Shown: positions 56,945 through 64,000 of the stretch, one piece after another
How positions within the stretch are numbered: the first letter of the stretch is position 1
Layout: each line of letters starts with the position of its first letter
DNA from: JAJPKK01 sp963802745
Lineage (GTDB): Bacteria; Pseudomonadota; Alphaproteobacteria; Rhizobiales; Xanthobacteraceae
Assembly (NCBI GenBank): GCA_963802745.1
Contig: CAWDKL010000054.1
Span: 186,001 to 250,000 of the forward strand
Direction: 5' to 3'
Length of the DNA: 64,000 nt
Position numbers and translations under genes: made by a program
Notes under the pieces: generated by a model
Seen by the model: only the letters and a program-made list of their open reading frames with translations
Databases searched by the model: none
Told to the model about the DNA's origin: nothing

Positions 56945-57034
56945 GTAGGGTGGGTTGAGCGTAGCGAAACCCATCGCGGATCGCGCCACACCGAAAGCCC
57001 AGGATGGGTTTCGCAAAGGCTCAGCCTATTCTAC
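56945..57034. repeat. Family B inverted repeat, both arms
   Basis: GTAGGGTGGGTTGAGC...GCGAAACCCATC (56945-56975) and GATGGGTTTCGC...CTCAGCCTATTCTAC (57003-57034) are imperfect inverted copies of about 31 bases. Single arms occur at 38091-38122 and 40777-40809. It occupies the promoter side of the bicupin gene. Confidence 0.75.
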
Positions 57035-57093
57035 TCCCGGGCAGCGGCCGGCGCTAACGAAAGCGTCCGGGCAAAAGGAAAGCGGCGCCGGCT

Positions 57094-57339
57094 TCACGGC
57101 TCATTCCGGCCTTCGCGCAACAACACTTCGGAGGGCGTTTGCTTACGGCCCTCGGTTAGTTTGCGCAACTCTGTGGCCATCGCTTCGAATTCGAATGATG
57201 GTACAATCTCATCAGAGAGGGCCTGGCGGAGAATTTCGCGATGCTCCGCCTCAATGGAGCGGCCATGCCGCGCGGCTTGCCGTTTCAGCCGTTCGATCAA
57301 GTCGTCGTCGAGATTACGCACTTGAAGACTGCCGGGCAT
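57094..57339 (-). CDS. FitA/Arc-like ribbon-helix-helix antitoxin, orphan
   Basis: An 81-residue product, ATG 57339 with GGAGG ahead. The N-terminus SLQVRNLDDDLIERLKRQA, then HGRSIEAEHREILRQAL, matches FitA/VapB antitoxins with a ribbon-helix-helix fold. A PIN-domain toxin gene normally follows, but none does here. The module has either lost its toxin or the antitoxin serves another locus, such as the vapBC-like pair at 62.0-62.6 kb. Confidence 0.75.
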   Translation of the reverse strand: MPGSLQVRNLDDDLIERLKRQAARHGRSIEAEHREILRQALSDEIVPSFEFEAMATELRKLTEGRKQTPSEVLLREGRNEP

Positions 57340-57425
57340 GGGGCCTCCTCCTTCAACGACTGCGCTCAACAATTGATCTCTGCATCTAAACGGCCAACGC
57401 AGGCCGGTAGACCCGCGTTCGCGCG

Positions 57426-58661
57426 CTACGCCGGTGTCTTGCCCTTGAGCAAATCCGCCAGCGGTTTTGCCGGGTCGGCGAGAACCGCGGGATCGACCGC
57501 GACGCGGCGTTCGATCAGGCGGCGCACCATCGCCATGTCGCGCTGGGCATTGAGGCCGACCGCATAGGCGATGTACGGCCCGGTGAGGTCGAAGGCAATG
57601 TAGGTGGTGCCGGCGCCCTGCCGCCGCACCCGGTGGTCGGGTTTTAAGGGCGGCGATCCGGCGCCCTGGATATACAGGTCGAACTGTTCGGACCAGAACG
57701 ACGGCACACTGCGATAGTCGTCGCGGGCGCCGGCGGCGTTGCGGCCCGCGACCGTGCCCTGGTCCTGGGCGTGACGCCAATCCTCCTGGCGAACCAGCCC
57801 GTGCGGGCCGGGAAACCGCACTACGTCGCCGGCTGCGAAAATGTGCGGATCGGAGGTCGCGCAAAAAGCATCGACCACGATGCCGTTGTCGGCCGCAAGC
57901 CCCGCCGCCGCCGCAAGGCGATCATCCGGAACGGCGCCGGCGCCGACCACGACGACATCCGCCACAATGGGGTCGTCGGCGCAAGTCGTGAGCACGATGC
58001 GGCCGTCAGGTGCCGCTTGCGCGTCGCGCAGCGTCGTCGCAATGCGGATATCGACGCCGTGGCGGACATGGGTGTCGTGGACGCGCGCGGCGGTGTCCTC
58101 GTCGCAAACTCTTGCGAGGATGCGCGGCGCGACCTCGATTACCGTCACTTTGAGGCCAAGTTCGGACGCGGAGGCCGCCACTTCAAGCCCGATCAGACCG
58201 CCCCCGATAACCGCCAGATGCCGCGCCGTCTTCAGTTCATGGGCCAGCGCCACGGCGTGGGCCTCGGTGCGTAGATAATGCACGCGCGGCATGCCGAGCG
58301 GGAGCGCTGGAATTTGCCGCACCACCGATCCTGTAGCGATGACCAGCGCGGCATATGGAAACCGCCGCCCCGACGCGGTGATGATCTCTCTAGTCGCGCG
58401 ATCGATCGATGTGCACCGCGTGTCCGGCTCGAACACCACGCCGTGACCCGCGAGCCCCTTCGGCCCCGCGATGAGGGCATCCGCCGCAACCGCCTTGCCG
58501 AGCAGCACAGCTTTCGACAGCGGCGGACGTTCGTAGGGCTCGCAGGGCTCATCGGACAGCAGTGTGACGGCTGCCTGCGGGTCGTGCCGGTTGGCCGCGA
58601 TGGCAGCGAATACGCCGGCCGGGCCGCCGCCGATGACCACGATGTTGCGCGGTGATGTCAT
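57426..58661 (-). CDS. FAD-dependent NAD(P)H reductase (ferredoxin reductase-like)
   Basis: The 411-residue protein has two dinucleotide folds: FAD-binding IVVIGGGPAGVFAA (residues 7-20) and NAD-binding LAVIGGGLIGLEVAASASELG near 150, plus YERPPLSK, ALVIATGS and the FAD-contact PHIFAAGDVVRFP. This is the layout of ferredoxin or rubredoxin reductases that feed oxygenases. It lies 6 bp after the 58668-59192 gene in an operon. No oxygenase gene is adjacent, so the redox partner is unknown. Confidence 0.88.
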   Translation of the reverse strand: MTSPRNIVVIGGGPAGVFAAIAANRHDPQAAVTLLSDEPCEPYERPPLSKAVLLGKAVAADALIAGPKGLAGHGVVFEPDTRCTSIDRATREIITASGRRFPYAALVIATGSVVRQIPALPLGMPRVHYLRTEAHAVALAHELKTARHLAVIGGGLIGLEVAASASELGLKVTVIEVAPRILARVCDEDTAARVHDTHVRHGVDIRIATTLRDAQAAPDGRIVLTTCADDPIVADVVVVGAGAVPDDRLAAAAGLAADNGIVVDAFCATSDPHIFAAGDVVRFPGPHGLVRQEDWRHAQDQGTVAGRNAAGARDDYRSVPSFWSEQFDLYIQGAGSPPLKPDHRVRRQGAGTTYIAFDLTGPYIAYAVGLNAQRDMAMVRRLIERRVAVDPAVLADPAKPLADLLKGKTPA

Positions 58662-58667
58662 GGAATT

Positions 58668-59192
58668 CTAGGCACGCAAGGCGGTCAGCATGTCCTCGAT
58701 ATAGTCCTCGCCATGGGCGACGACGAGCATGAGCGACCACGGGCGCAACTGCGCCAGCGTGTTCGACAGCATCGCGTCGGTCGCCGATGCGCCGCCGAGG
58801 ATCAGGCCGGTGGTGTTGACGCGCTTGAGGCTGCAGGCCTCGCCGATCAAAGCAGCCGCCTGCGCGCTCTCGCCCGCCGTCGCCACCATGACAACGAGGT
58901 CGGCACCGGCGACCTCGTCGATCAGGTCCTTGGTTCGTCCGGCGAGGTCGCTCAGCCACCCCGCCATGGAGAAGCCCCCCGCCGCGCTACCGTGCTGCTG
59001 GGGCTGGCCCGCGAAGGCCGACGCGGTGAAGAAGCTGGCATTGTTCCAGCGCAACCGGGCGAGATGCCCGACCACGGTCTCGCTCGGCCGGTCGAGCGCA
59101 ATCACCTTGACGCGCCGCGGCTTCGAATTCGGTTCGTCGATGCGAAACCGCGCTTCCGCGGCCGTCGTCACCCGTGCACTTTCACTGAGCAT
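58668..59192 (-). CDS. Hypothetical protein upstream of the FAD reductase
   Basis: The 174-residue soluble protein begins MLSESARVTTAAEARFRID. It has a basic strand KPRRVKVIALDRPS, a hydrophobic core GADLVVMVATAG and ends LMLVVAHGEDYIEDMLTAL. No family recognised. ATG 59192 has GAGGAAAA ahead. It is co-transcribed with the reductase (6 bp gap), which suggests a partner or regulator of it. A Rossmann-like fold is possible from the hydrophobic strand pattern. Confidence 0.55.
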   Translation of the reverse strand: MLSESARVTTAAEARFRIDEPNSKPRRVKVIALDRPSETVVGHLARLRWNNASFFTASAFAGQPQQHGSAAGGFSMAGWLSDLAGRTKDLIDEVAGADLVVMVATAGESAQAAALIGEACSLKRVNTTGLILGGASATDAMLSNTLAQLRPWSLMLVVAHGEDYIEDMLTALRA

Positions 59193-59286
59193 AGCGGTTT
59201 TCCTCGGTTCGGGCGGCGGCACCCGGTATCTCCGAACATATGCAATGCCTCCGCCGATCCCGCCTGCCGGCCAGTCGGGACGGCAT

Positions 59287-60618
59287 TCACGAGGATTTGT
59301 CGCAGACTTCCGTGCGCTTCGGCCATGCCGGGTCCTTGGAGACATACTCTTTGGCGGCCGCTTCAAGCAGGGGTTGCACCCGTTCCTTCATGGGGACAAT
59401 CCAGTCGGACGCCACCACCCACTTGCTGCCGTCCCATTGCTGCATATAGGCGGACTGATGGCCGTTGTGGTCGGTGCAGGACACGCCGGTGATGGCGCCG
59501 CCGAATTGCGGCAGCCCAAGTTCCTGCCAGCGCGCCTCGGTCAAATTGAGGGTTTCGAGGCCGCGCCGCACATCCTCGCCGCTCACCGCCTTTTTGCCGG
59601 TGATGCGCTGGGCATTGCGGATCGCCTCGGCGATCAGCACGGAATTATAGACGCCGCGATTATAGTAATTCTCGCCCACCTTATCCTTGGCGACCTGACT
59701 CAATCCCTTATCGACCACGTATTTGACGATATCTTGGATCGCCGGATAATCGGCGCCGATGCGATTGAAGTTGAGTGCAAGATAGCCCTTGGCATCCTTG
59801 CCGGCCGGGCGCGCATCATCTTCGCCACCTGAATACCAGACGCCGAGGAACCGATCCATCGGGAAGCCGATCCGCGCGGCTTCCTTGATTGCGGTCGGGT
59901 TCATGGCACCCCAGCCCCACATGATCATCCAGGCCGGCCGGTCGCGCCGCACGCCCAGCCACTGCGCCGATTGGCTCTGCATGTCCTGCACGGCGACCGG
60001 ATACATTTTGATCTGGAAGCCGTAATCCTTGGCGAATTGCTCCAGCATCGGGATCGGCTCGCGGCCATAGCCGCCCTCGAAGAAGATGTAGCCGATGGTC
60101 TTGCCGCGCAGCTTTTCGAGTCCGCCCTCCTTGCCCCCGATGTATTTGAAGATCATCGATAACCCATCCCAATAAGTCGCCGGCGGGTTGAATATCCACG
60201 GGAAATCATTGCCGATTGCGGAGGCCGAGAGCCCATATCCCATCGATAGGATCGGGATTTTGTCAACCGATGCTTTGGGGATGAGCTGCAGCGTGATGCC
60301 GGTCGACCACGGGTTCATGATAACAGGCTTCTTGCCCTTGACCGCCTCGTAGCACTCGACGCCCTTCTTGGTGTCGTAACCGGTCTCGCACTCCTCGATG
60401 ATGAGCTTGACCCCGCCGATGCCGCCATCCCGCGCGTTGAGCATGGTCAAATAGTCGTGCATGCCGTTGGCGATCGGGATGCCGGACCCCGCGAACGGGC
60501 CAGTCCGGTAGGTCAGCAGCGGAACGTAGATGCTCTCCTGCGCAGCGGCGATCGTCGCGCCGGTGCCGCACAGGCTTGCGGCAACCGCCAGTCCCAGGAC
60601 AAAGTGCTTGATCGGCAT
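59287..60618 (-). CDS. Branched-chain amino acid-type ABC transporter substrate-binding protein
   Basis: The 443-residue protein has a signal peptide (FVLGLAVAASLCGTGATIAAA) and the type I binding fold (PLLTYRTGPFAGSGIPIANG, GIGGVKLIIEECETGYDT, GKTIGYIFFEGGYGREPIP). Its length matches the longer family members often found with LivH/LivM sets for amides or aromatic acids. It is downstream of livM on the same strand, about 200 bp apart. The ATPase genes (livG, livF) are not in the window. Confidence 0.87.
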   Translation of the reverse strand: MPIKHFVLGLAVAASLCGTGATIAAAQESIYVPLLTYRTGPFAGSGIPIANGMHDYLTMLNARDGGIGGVKLIIEECETGYDTKKGVECYEAVKGKKPVIMNPWSTGITLQLIPKASVDKIPILSMGYGLSASAIGNDFPWIFNPPATYWDGLSMIFKYIGGKEGGLEKLRGKTIGYIFFEGGYGREPIPMLEQFAKDYGFQIKMYPVAVQDMQSQSAQWLGVRRDRPAWMIMWGWGAMNPTAIKEAARIGFPMDRFLGVWYSGGEDDARPAGKDAKGYLALNFNRIGADYPAIQDIVKYVVDKGLSQVAKDKVGENYYNRGVYNSVLIAEAIRNAQRITGKKAVSGEDVRRGLETLNLTEARWQELGLPQFGGAITGVSCTDHNGHQSAYMQQWDGSKWVVASDWIVPMKERVQPLLEAAAKEYVSKDPAWPKRTEVCDKSS

Positions 60619-60816
60619 TTCTTTTCTCCCCGCATCGCCGGCCGCCCGGCCGGCGCTCCTGACCTAAGATTTTCGCGCGTCTGGAGCGCGTGCCTTGGCG
60701 CCGCGCCTCGTTGGGCCGGGCCGCAGTGTAGACCGAATCCAGGTCGGGTTGAACGGCGAACTGCCCACGGTACAACCGTTACCTCCTCCCGAGCGCGGAG
60801 AGTTCGAAAAGCCCCA

Positions 60817-61893
60817 TCAATACGGAAAGGGCCACGCTCTGAGCTTCTGTTTTCCGATCTGCCACAGGCGGGCAAGTCCGTTCGGTTCGACGGCAAGGAA
60901 GAAGATGATCAAGGCGCCGACGATCATCAGCTGCAGGTGCTCGACGGTGGCGGCGCGGATCATCACGCCCAGCATGTCCGGCAGCGTGCGCAGCAGGATC
61001 GGTAGCCCCCAGATCAGCGCGGCGCCGAAATAGGCGCCGATCAGGCTGCCCAGCCCGCCGATGATGACCATGAACAGCACCCGGAACGACAGGTCGATAT
61101 TGAAGCTGTCGGCCTCCGCGGCCCCGAACCACAAGAACACCATCATGGCGCCGGCGACGCCGCAATAGAACGACGATACCGCGAAGGCCAGCAGCTTGGT
61201 CTGAAACAGTTTTATCCCGATCAGCTCGGCCGCGATGTCCATGTCGCGCACCGCCATCCACATGCGGCCGATCCGGCCGTGAACGAGGTTGGAGGCGACC
61301 CATGTCATGACGACGACGATTGCCAGCACGATCAGGTAGCGGGTCGAAGGCGTGGCATTGGGGCCGGTAACGGGGACGCCCAGCAGCGTCCGGGTCGGCA
61401 CCTCGATGGCGCCCGAGACATTGTAGTTGTAGAGCCAGCCGACTCGCACGAAGCTCCACGACAGGAAGAACTGCGCCGCAAGCGTCGCCACCGCGAGATA
61501 AAAGCCCTTGATGCGCAGCGACGGCAGCCCGAACAGCGTACCGACCGCGGCGGCAACGAATCCCGAAGCCACGATCAGCACAATGATGTTCACGTTCGGC
61601 AACAAGGTGGTGAGCTTGTAGCACGCGTAAGCGCCGACTCCCATGAAGGCGCCGGTGCCGAGCGAGACCTGCCCCGCATAGCCGGTAAGCAAATTGAGCC
61701 CGATGGCGGCGAGCGCGAACACGAGAACCGGGATCAGCACGGAGCCGATCCAGAAATTCGAAAACGTCAGCGGCACTGCCACGAAGGCGAACGCCAGCAG
61801 CGCCGCGAGGGCGATACGGTCTTGTCGAATCGGGAACACCGCGGAGTCGGCAGCGTAGCTTGTCTTGAACTGCCCGGCTTCACGGTAGAACAT
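60817..61893 (-). CDS. Branched-chain amino acid-type ABC transporter permease, LivM type
   Basis: A 358-residue membrane protein with about nine helices. It has the LivM signature LNLLTGYAGQVSLGTGAFMGVGAYA (landmarks) and the late FFGAALIWGLP and GLARLWQIGK segments. It pairs with the LivH-type permease at 62705-63676 to form the membrane channel. A vapBC-like toxin-antitoxin pair separates the two genes, which are normally adjacent. Confidence 0.88.
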   Translation of the reverse strand: MFYREAGQFKTSYAADSAVFPIRQDRIALAALLAFAFVAVPLTFSNFWIGSVLIPVLVFALAAIGLNLLTGYAGQVSLGTGAFMGVGAYACYKLTTLLPNVNIIVLIVASGFVAAAVGTLFGLPSLRIKGFYLAVATLAAQFFLSWSFVRVGWLYNYNVSGAIEVPTRTLLGVPVTGPNATPSTRYLIVLAIVVVMTWVASNLVHGRIGRMWMAVRDMDIAAELIGIKLFQTKLLAFAVSSFYCGVAGAMMVFLWFGAAEADSFNIDLSFRVLFMVIIGGLGSLIGAYFGAALIWGLPILLRTLPDMLGVMIRAATVEHLQLMIVGALIIFFLAVEPNGLARLWQIGKQKLRAWPFPY

Positions 61894-61920
61894 CTTTTTG
61901 CACCTTGATTCGCCGTCCCT

Positions 61921-61956
61921 GTCATTCCAGGACGCGCGTCAGCGCGAACCCGGAAG
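61921..61956. repeat. Dispersed repeat fragment
   Basis: GTCATTCCAGGACGCGCG with AGCGCGAACCCGGAAG behind it resembles the hairpin element at 55625-55655. It lies in the 120-bp gap between livM and the vapC-like gene. Confidence 0.3.
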
Positions 61957-62015
61957 CCCTAAAGCCCTCAAGCCCAGCCGGCAGTGGTATAACCCCTGGA
62001 TTGTCCGTTTCTTAA

Positions 62016-62408
62016 TTATACCAACTCCACGCGCGCAACGTGGCCCGAAGCGCCGGCAAGCCGCCGATCCCGGGTCAGCAGCGGCGCGTCGAGCGCCTCC
62101 GCAAGAGCGACGTAAGCGGCATCATAGGCGGTCAGATTGTTCCGCAAATCCCAGATGCGCGACAGCATGAACGTGTGCGGATGGCGCAGCACCGGAAAGT
62201 CCGCCAAATCGGCGAGAGCGGCGCGGCCGCGGTCGGCGTCGATCTCGCCGTTTGCCACATACCGCCGAAGCACTTGCGCGACCTCGACATCGAGCAAATG
62301 CGGTGCGTGCAGCGCCGGCCGGCTGTCAAACAATCGCCGCTCCACGTCCTTTGCGGCCGGAGTGCGCAACAGCACCTCGATTAAGGCCGACGCATCGACC
62401 ACGATCAC
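62016..62408 (-). CDS. VapC-like PIN-domain toxin
   Basis: The 130-residue protein has the PIN-domain acidic residues: MIVVDASALIEVLL (Asp5), HLLDVEVAQVLRRY, AYDAAYVALAEAL and LLTRDRRLA. It would act as an Mg-dependent ribonuclease and overlaps the antitoxin gene by four bases. Size and motifs look intact. It lies within the liv transporter genes. Confidence 0.87.
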   Translation of the reverse strand: MIVVDASALIEVLLRTPAAKDVERRLFDSRPALHAPHLLDVEVAQVLRRYVANGEIDADRGRAALADLADFPVLRHPHTFMLSRIWDLRNNLTAYDAAYVALAEALDAPLLTRDRRLAGASGHVARVELV

Positions 62409-62635
62409 CGGCGGTCGCGTTCATCGCGGACCGCCTCCGCCGGCGCCACGGTGGGGATCACCGGCGCGTGACGCTCCAGACGTGCCCGCAGTTCCGCGAG
62501 CGTCGGCCGCTCGGATACGTGACGAATTTCGGCGAGAAGGTAATCCGAGAGCGACATCCCGGCGAGTGCCGCGCGTGATTTTAGCTGGCGATGCAACTCT
62601 TCCGGGACATTGCGAATTTGGATCATGACTGTCAT
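62405..62635 (-). CDS. VapB/FitA-like antitoxin
   Basis: A product of about 76 residues with ribbon-helix-helix start MIQIRNVPEELHRQLKSRAALAGMSLSDYL (landmarks) and a Glu-rich C-terminal part (AELRARLERHAP) that would bind the PIN toxin. Its stop overlaps the toxin ATG by four bases, so they form one module. The start is ATG 62635 or 62626. It would also repress its own promoter. Confidence 0.83.
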   Translation of the reverse strand: MTVMIQIRNVPEELHRQLKSRAALAGMSLSDYLLAEIRHVSERPTLAELRARLERHAPVIPTVAPAEAVRDERDRR

Positions 62636-62704
62636 GCTGTCTACATACATGCATGTGCATCACATGTCACACGCTGGACGGCGTTCGCCCGCGCTTGGAG
62701 GACT

Positions 62705-63676
62705 TCAGATCCGCTCGATGATCTTTTCCCCGAACAGCCCCTGTGGGCGCACGAGCAGGAAAATCAGCGCGATCACATAGGCAAGCCAGCTTTCGATGCC
62801 GCCGCCCAACAGCGGGCCCCAGTAGAACTCGCCGACCTTCTCGGTGACACCGACGATGACGCCGCCCACGATCGCACCCGGCACCGAGGTGAAGCCGCCC
62901 AGCACCAGCACGGGCAGCGCCTTGAGGGCCACGATCTCGAGCGCGAAGGAAACGTTGGACCGGGCGCCCCACATGATGCCGGTGGCAAGCGCGACGATGC
63001 CGGCTGCGAACCAGACCACGATCCATATCTGTTCGAGCGAAATCCCGACCGACAGCGCCGCCTTGTGGCTGTCCGCCACCGCACGCAATGCGCGGCCGAT
63101 CCGGGTGTATTGAAAGAACGTCGCCAGCCCCGCCACCATCGTGGAGGCGATGATGGCGGCAGCGATGTCGATCTTCTGCAGCGACACCAAGCCGCCCAGT
63201 ATTTTTAAGTCGATCGCGCCTTTGGGAAGAAAAAGCTGGTCCGCGATCATCACCTTGGGTTCGCCGCCGAACACCAGTTCGCCGAGCCCGATGAGGAACG
63301 ACGTGAGCCCAAAGGTCGCCATGAATAAAATGATCTCCGGCTGATTGACCAGCGGGCGCAGCATCACGCGCTCGACCGCGACCGCGAGGGCCAGCATCAC
63401 GACGAGGGTGAGGGCGAGCGCCACAAACGCCGGCAGCCCTAGTTCGTGCAGGCCGACCAGGGTCAGCGCCGCGAACACCACCATGATCCCTTGCGCGAAA
63501 TTGAAAACGCCGGAGGCCTTGTAGATCAGCACATAGCCGAGCGCGATCAGCGCATAGAGCACGCCGCCGACGAACCCCTCCCATAGCGTCTGCACCAAGA
63601 GGTCCGGCGCCGCCGCCATCTGGACGAATGGATCGAGAAAGATTTTACGAAGCAGGTCGATTGCCGGTTCGATCAC
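62705..63676 (-). CDS. Branched-chain amino acid-type ABC transporter permease, LivH type
   Basis: A 323-residue membrane protein with the LivH pattern: GFVGGVLYALIALGYVLIYKASGVFNFAQG (landmarks), PLVNQPEIILFMATFGLTSF, ALRAVADSHKAALSVGIS (the ATPase-contact loop) and LPVLVLGGFTSVPGAIVGG. With livM and livK on the same strand it forms a transport cluster broken by the vapBC-like pair. The ATPases must be encoded elsewhere. Confidence 0.88.
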   Translation of the reverse strand: MIEPAIDLLRKIFLDPFVQMAAAPDLLVQTLWEGFVGGVLYALIALGYVLIYKASGVFNFAQGIMVVFAALTLVGLHELGLPAFVALALTLVVMLALAVAVERVMLRPLVNQPEIILFMATFGLTSFLIGLGELVFGGEPKVMIADQLFLPKGAIDLKILGGLVSLQKIDIAAAIIASTMVAGLATFFQYTRIGRALRAVADSHKAALSVGISLEQIWIVVWFAAGIVALATGIMWGARSNVSFALEIVALKALPVLVLGGFTSVPGAIVGGVIVGVTEKVGEFYWGPLLGGGIESWLAYVIALIFLLVRPQGLFGEKIIERI

Positions 63677-63823
63677 ATGGCGCCTCTGTCGTCATGCCGG
63701 GCCGGCCCAATCGCCGGTCCTCCGGCGGGCTCCCGCCAGGGACCCGGACGCTTGATGCCGACAGCCACCTGCCGGCATTTCAAGCGCAATCGCGTCGCGG
63801 CCCGCATGGGCATTGGCCGCGCG

Positions 63824-64000
63824 TTACGGATCGTTCGGGCCGAACGGAGGTTCCTTGCCGGGCGGTACGTTTTCCTCCGCCATGGCGAGCAGCATCGCGA
63901 TGGTGACGTAGGTTCCGGTCACGGCGGTGAGGTCGACCACCTGCTGCTCGCCAAGCAGGGCCTTGGCGCGGGCGAAAGTCGCATCCGCGACGGCGTGTCG
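63824..64000 (-). CDS. Carboxymuconolactone decarboxylase-family protein, C-terminal part
   Basis: Reading the minus strand from the right edge gives 58 residues and a TAA stop at 63824-63826: ATFARAKALLGEQQVVDLTAVTGTY, seen as landmarks, then VTIAMLLAMAEENVPPGKEPPFG. This is the typical C-terminus of carboxymuconolactone decarboxylase/AhpD-like proteins. The catalytic CxxC or histidine part lies beyond the window. It fits the aromatic-acid theme of the region. Confidence 0.6.
   Translation of the reverse strand, partial: RHAVADATFARAKALLGEQQVVDLTAVTGTYVTIAMLLAMAEENVPPGKEPPFGPNDP

Overview
The window is GC-rich, gene-dense chromosomal DNA. Its gene content points to an alphaproteobacterium of the Hyphomicrobiales (Bradyrhizobium/Xanthobacteraceae-like). 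The evidence is a DksA with a degenerate zinc finger, an ArsR-methyltransferase/metF/metH operon, a two-gene egtB-egtD set, a ligABC protocatechuate 4,5-cleavage cluster, TctC-type and LivK-type binding proteins, and dispersed palindromic repeats of the kind common in that group. This placement is an inference from gene content; no rRNA or tRNA gene is visible.

Layout. 0-3.1 kb: end of a SPASM-domain protein, a GT2 glycosyltransferase and a large membrane protein (envelope glycan or lipid modification). 3.4-8 kb: a YedY-like molybdoenzyme with a b561-type cytochrome, a PRC-barrel protein, and an osmoprotectant ABC transporter whose permease is fused to its binding domain. 8.3-14 kb: anti-sigma remnant, UPF0173 hydrolase, hicAB, FAH-family hydrolase, egtB-egtD and a DUF4304-like protein. 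14-28 kb: alpha/beta hydrolase, PDZ protein, ClC channel, SRPBCC protein, ThDP enzyme, sulfatase, HdeD-like protein, Tat-exported HAD phosphatase, AI-2E-family permease, small secreted proteins and a DUF4344 metallopeptidase. 28-34 kb: the methionine operon with an 18-bp perfect palindrome at its promoter. 34-44 kb: CPA2 antiporter, ligA-ligB-ligC, an ATPase/nuclease-like pair that looks acquired, and a LivK protein. 44-51 kb: serB and miaA (divergent), an MsrQ-like protein, two 4,5-dihydroxyphthalate decarboxylase-like paralogues, dksA and a TctC protein. 51-55.6 kb: a decayed Rhs (polymorphic toxin) region with toxin-antitoxin debris, a large protein of unknown function and a very AT-rich orphan gene. 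55.7-64 kb: bicupin, FAD reductase, and a branched-chain-type ABC set (livK, livM, livH) interrupted by a vapBC-like module, ending in part of a carboxymuconolactone decarboxylase-family gene.

How the genes work together. LigABC, the decarboxylase-like paralogues, the FAH hydrolase, the carboxymuconolactone decarboxylase-family gene and several solute-binding proteins suggest uptake and ring cleavage of aromatic acids. The SahR-like regulator, MetF and MetH form the folate branch of the SAM cycle. EgtB and EgtD make ergothioneine.

Two features cut across the window. First, at least a dozen genes, including serB and miaA, are split by single apparent frameshifts, so either the consensus sequence carries indel errors or the genome is decaying. 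Second, several intergenic inverted-repeat families occur. One is a 15-bp-armed hairpin with core GGCAAAATCGCC, found at three places as one or two units, with paired changes in both arms. The most system-like candidates for follow-up are the ATPase/PD-(D/E)XK-like pair at 40.98-42.90 kb, the 52.3-53.9 kb protein with the AT-rich gene beside it, and the hairpin repeat family.
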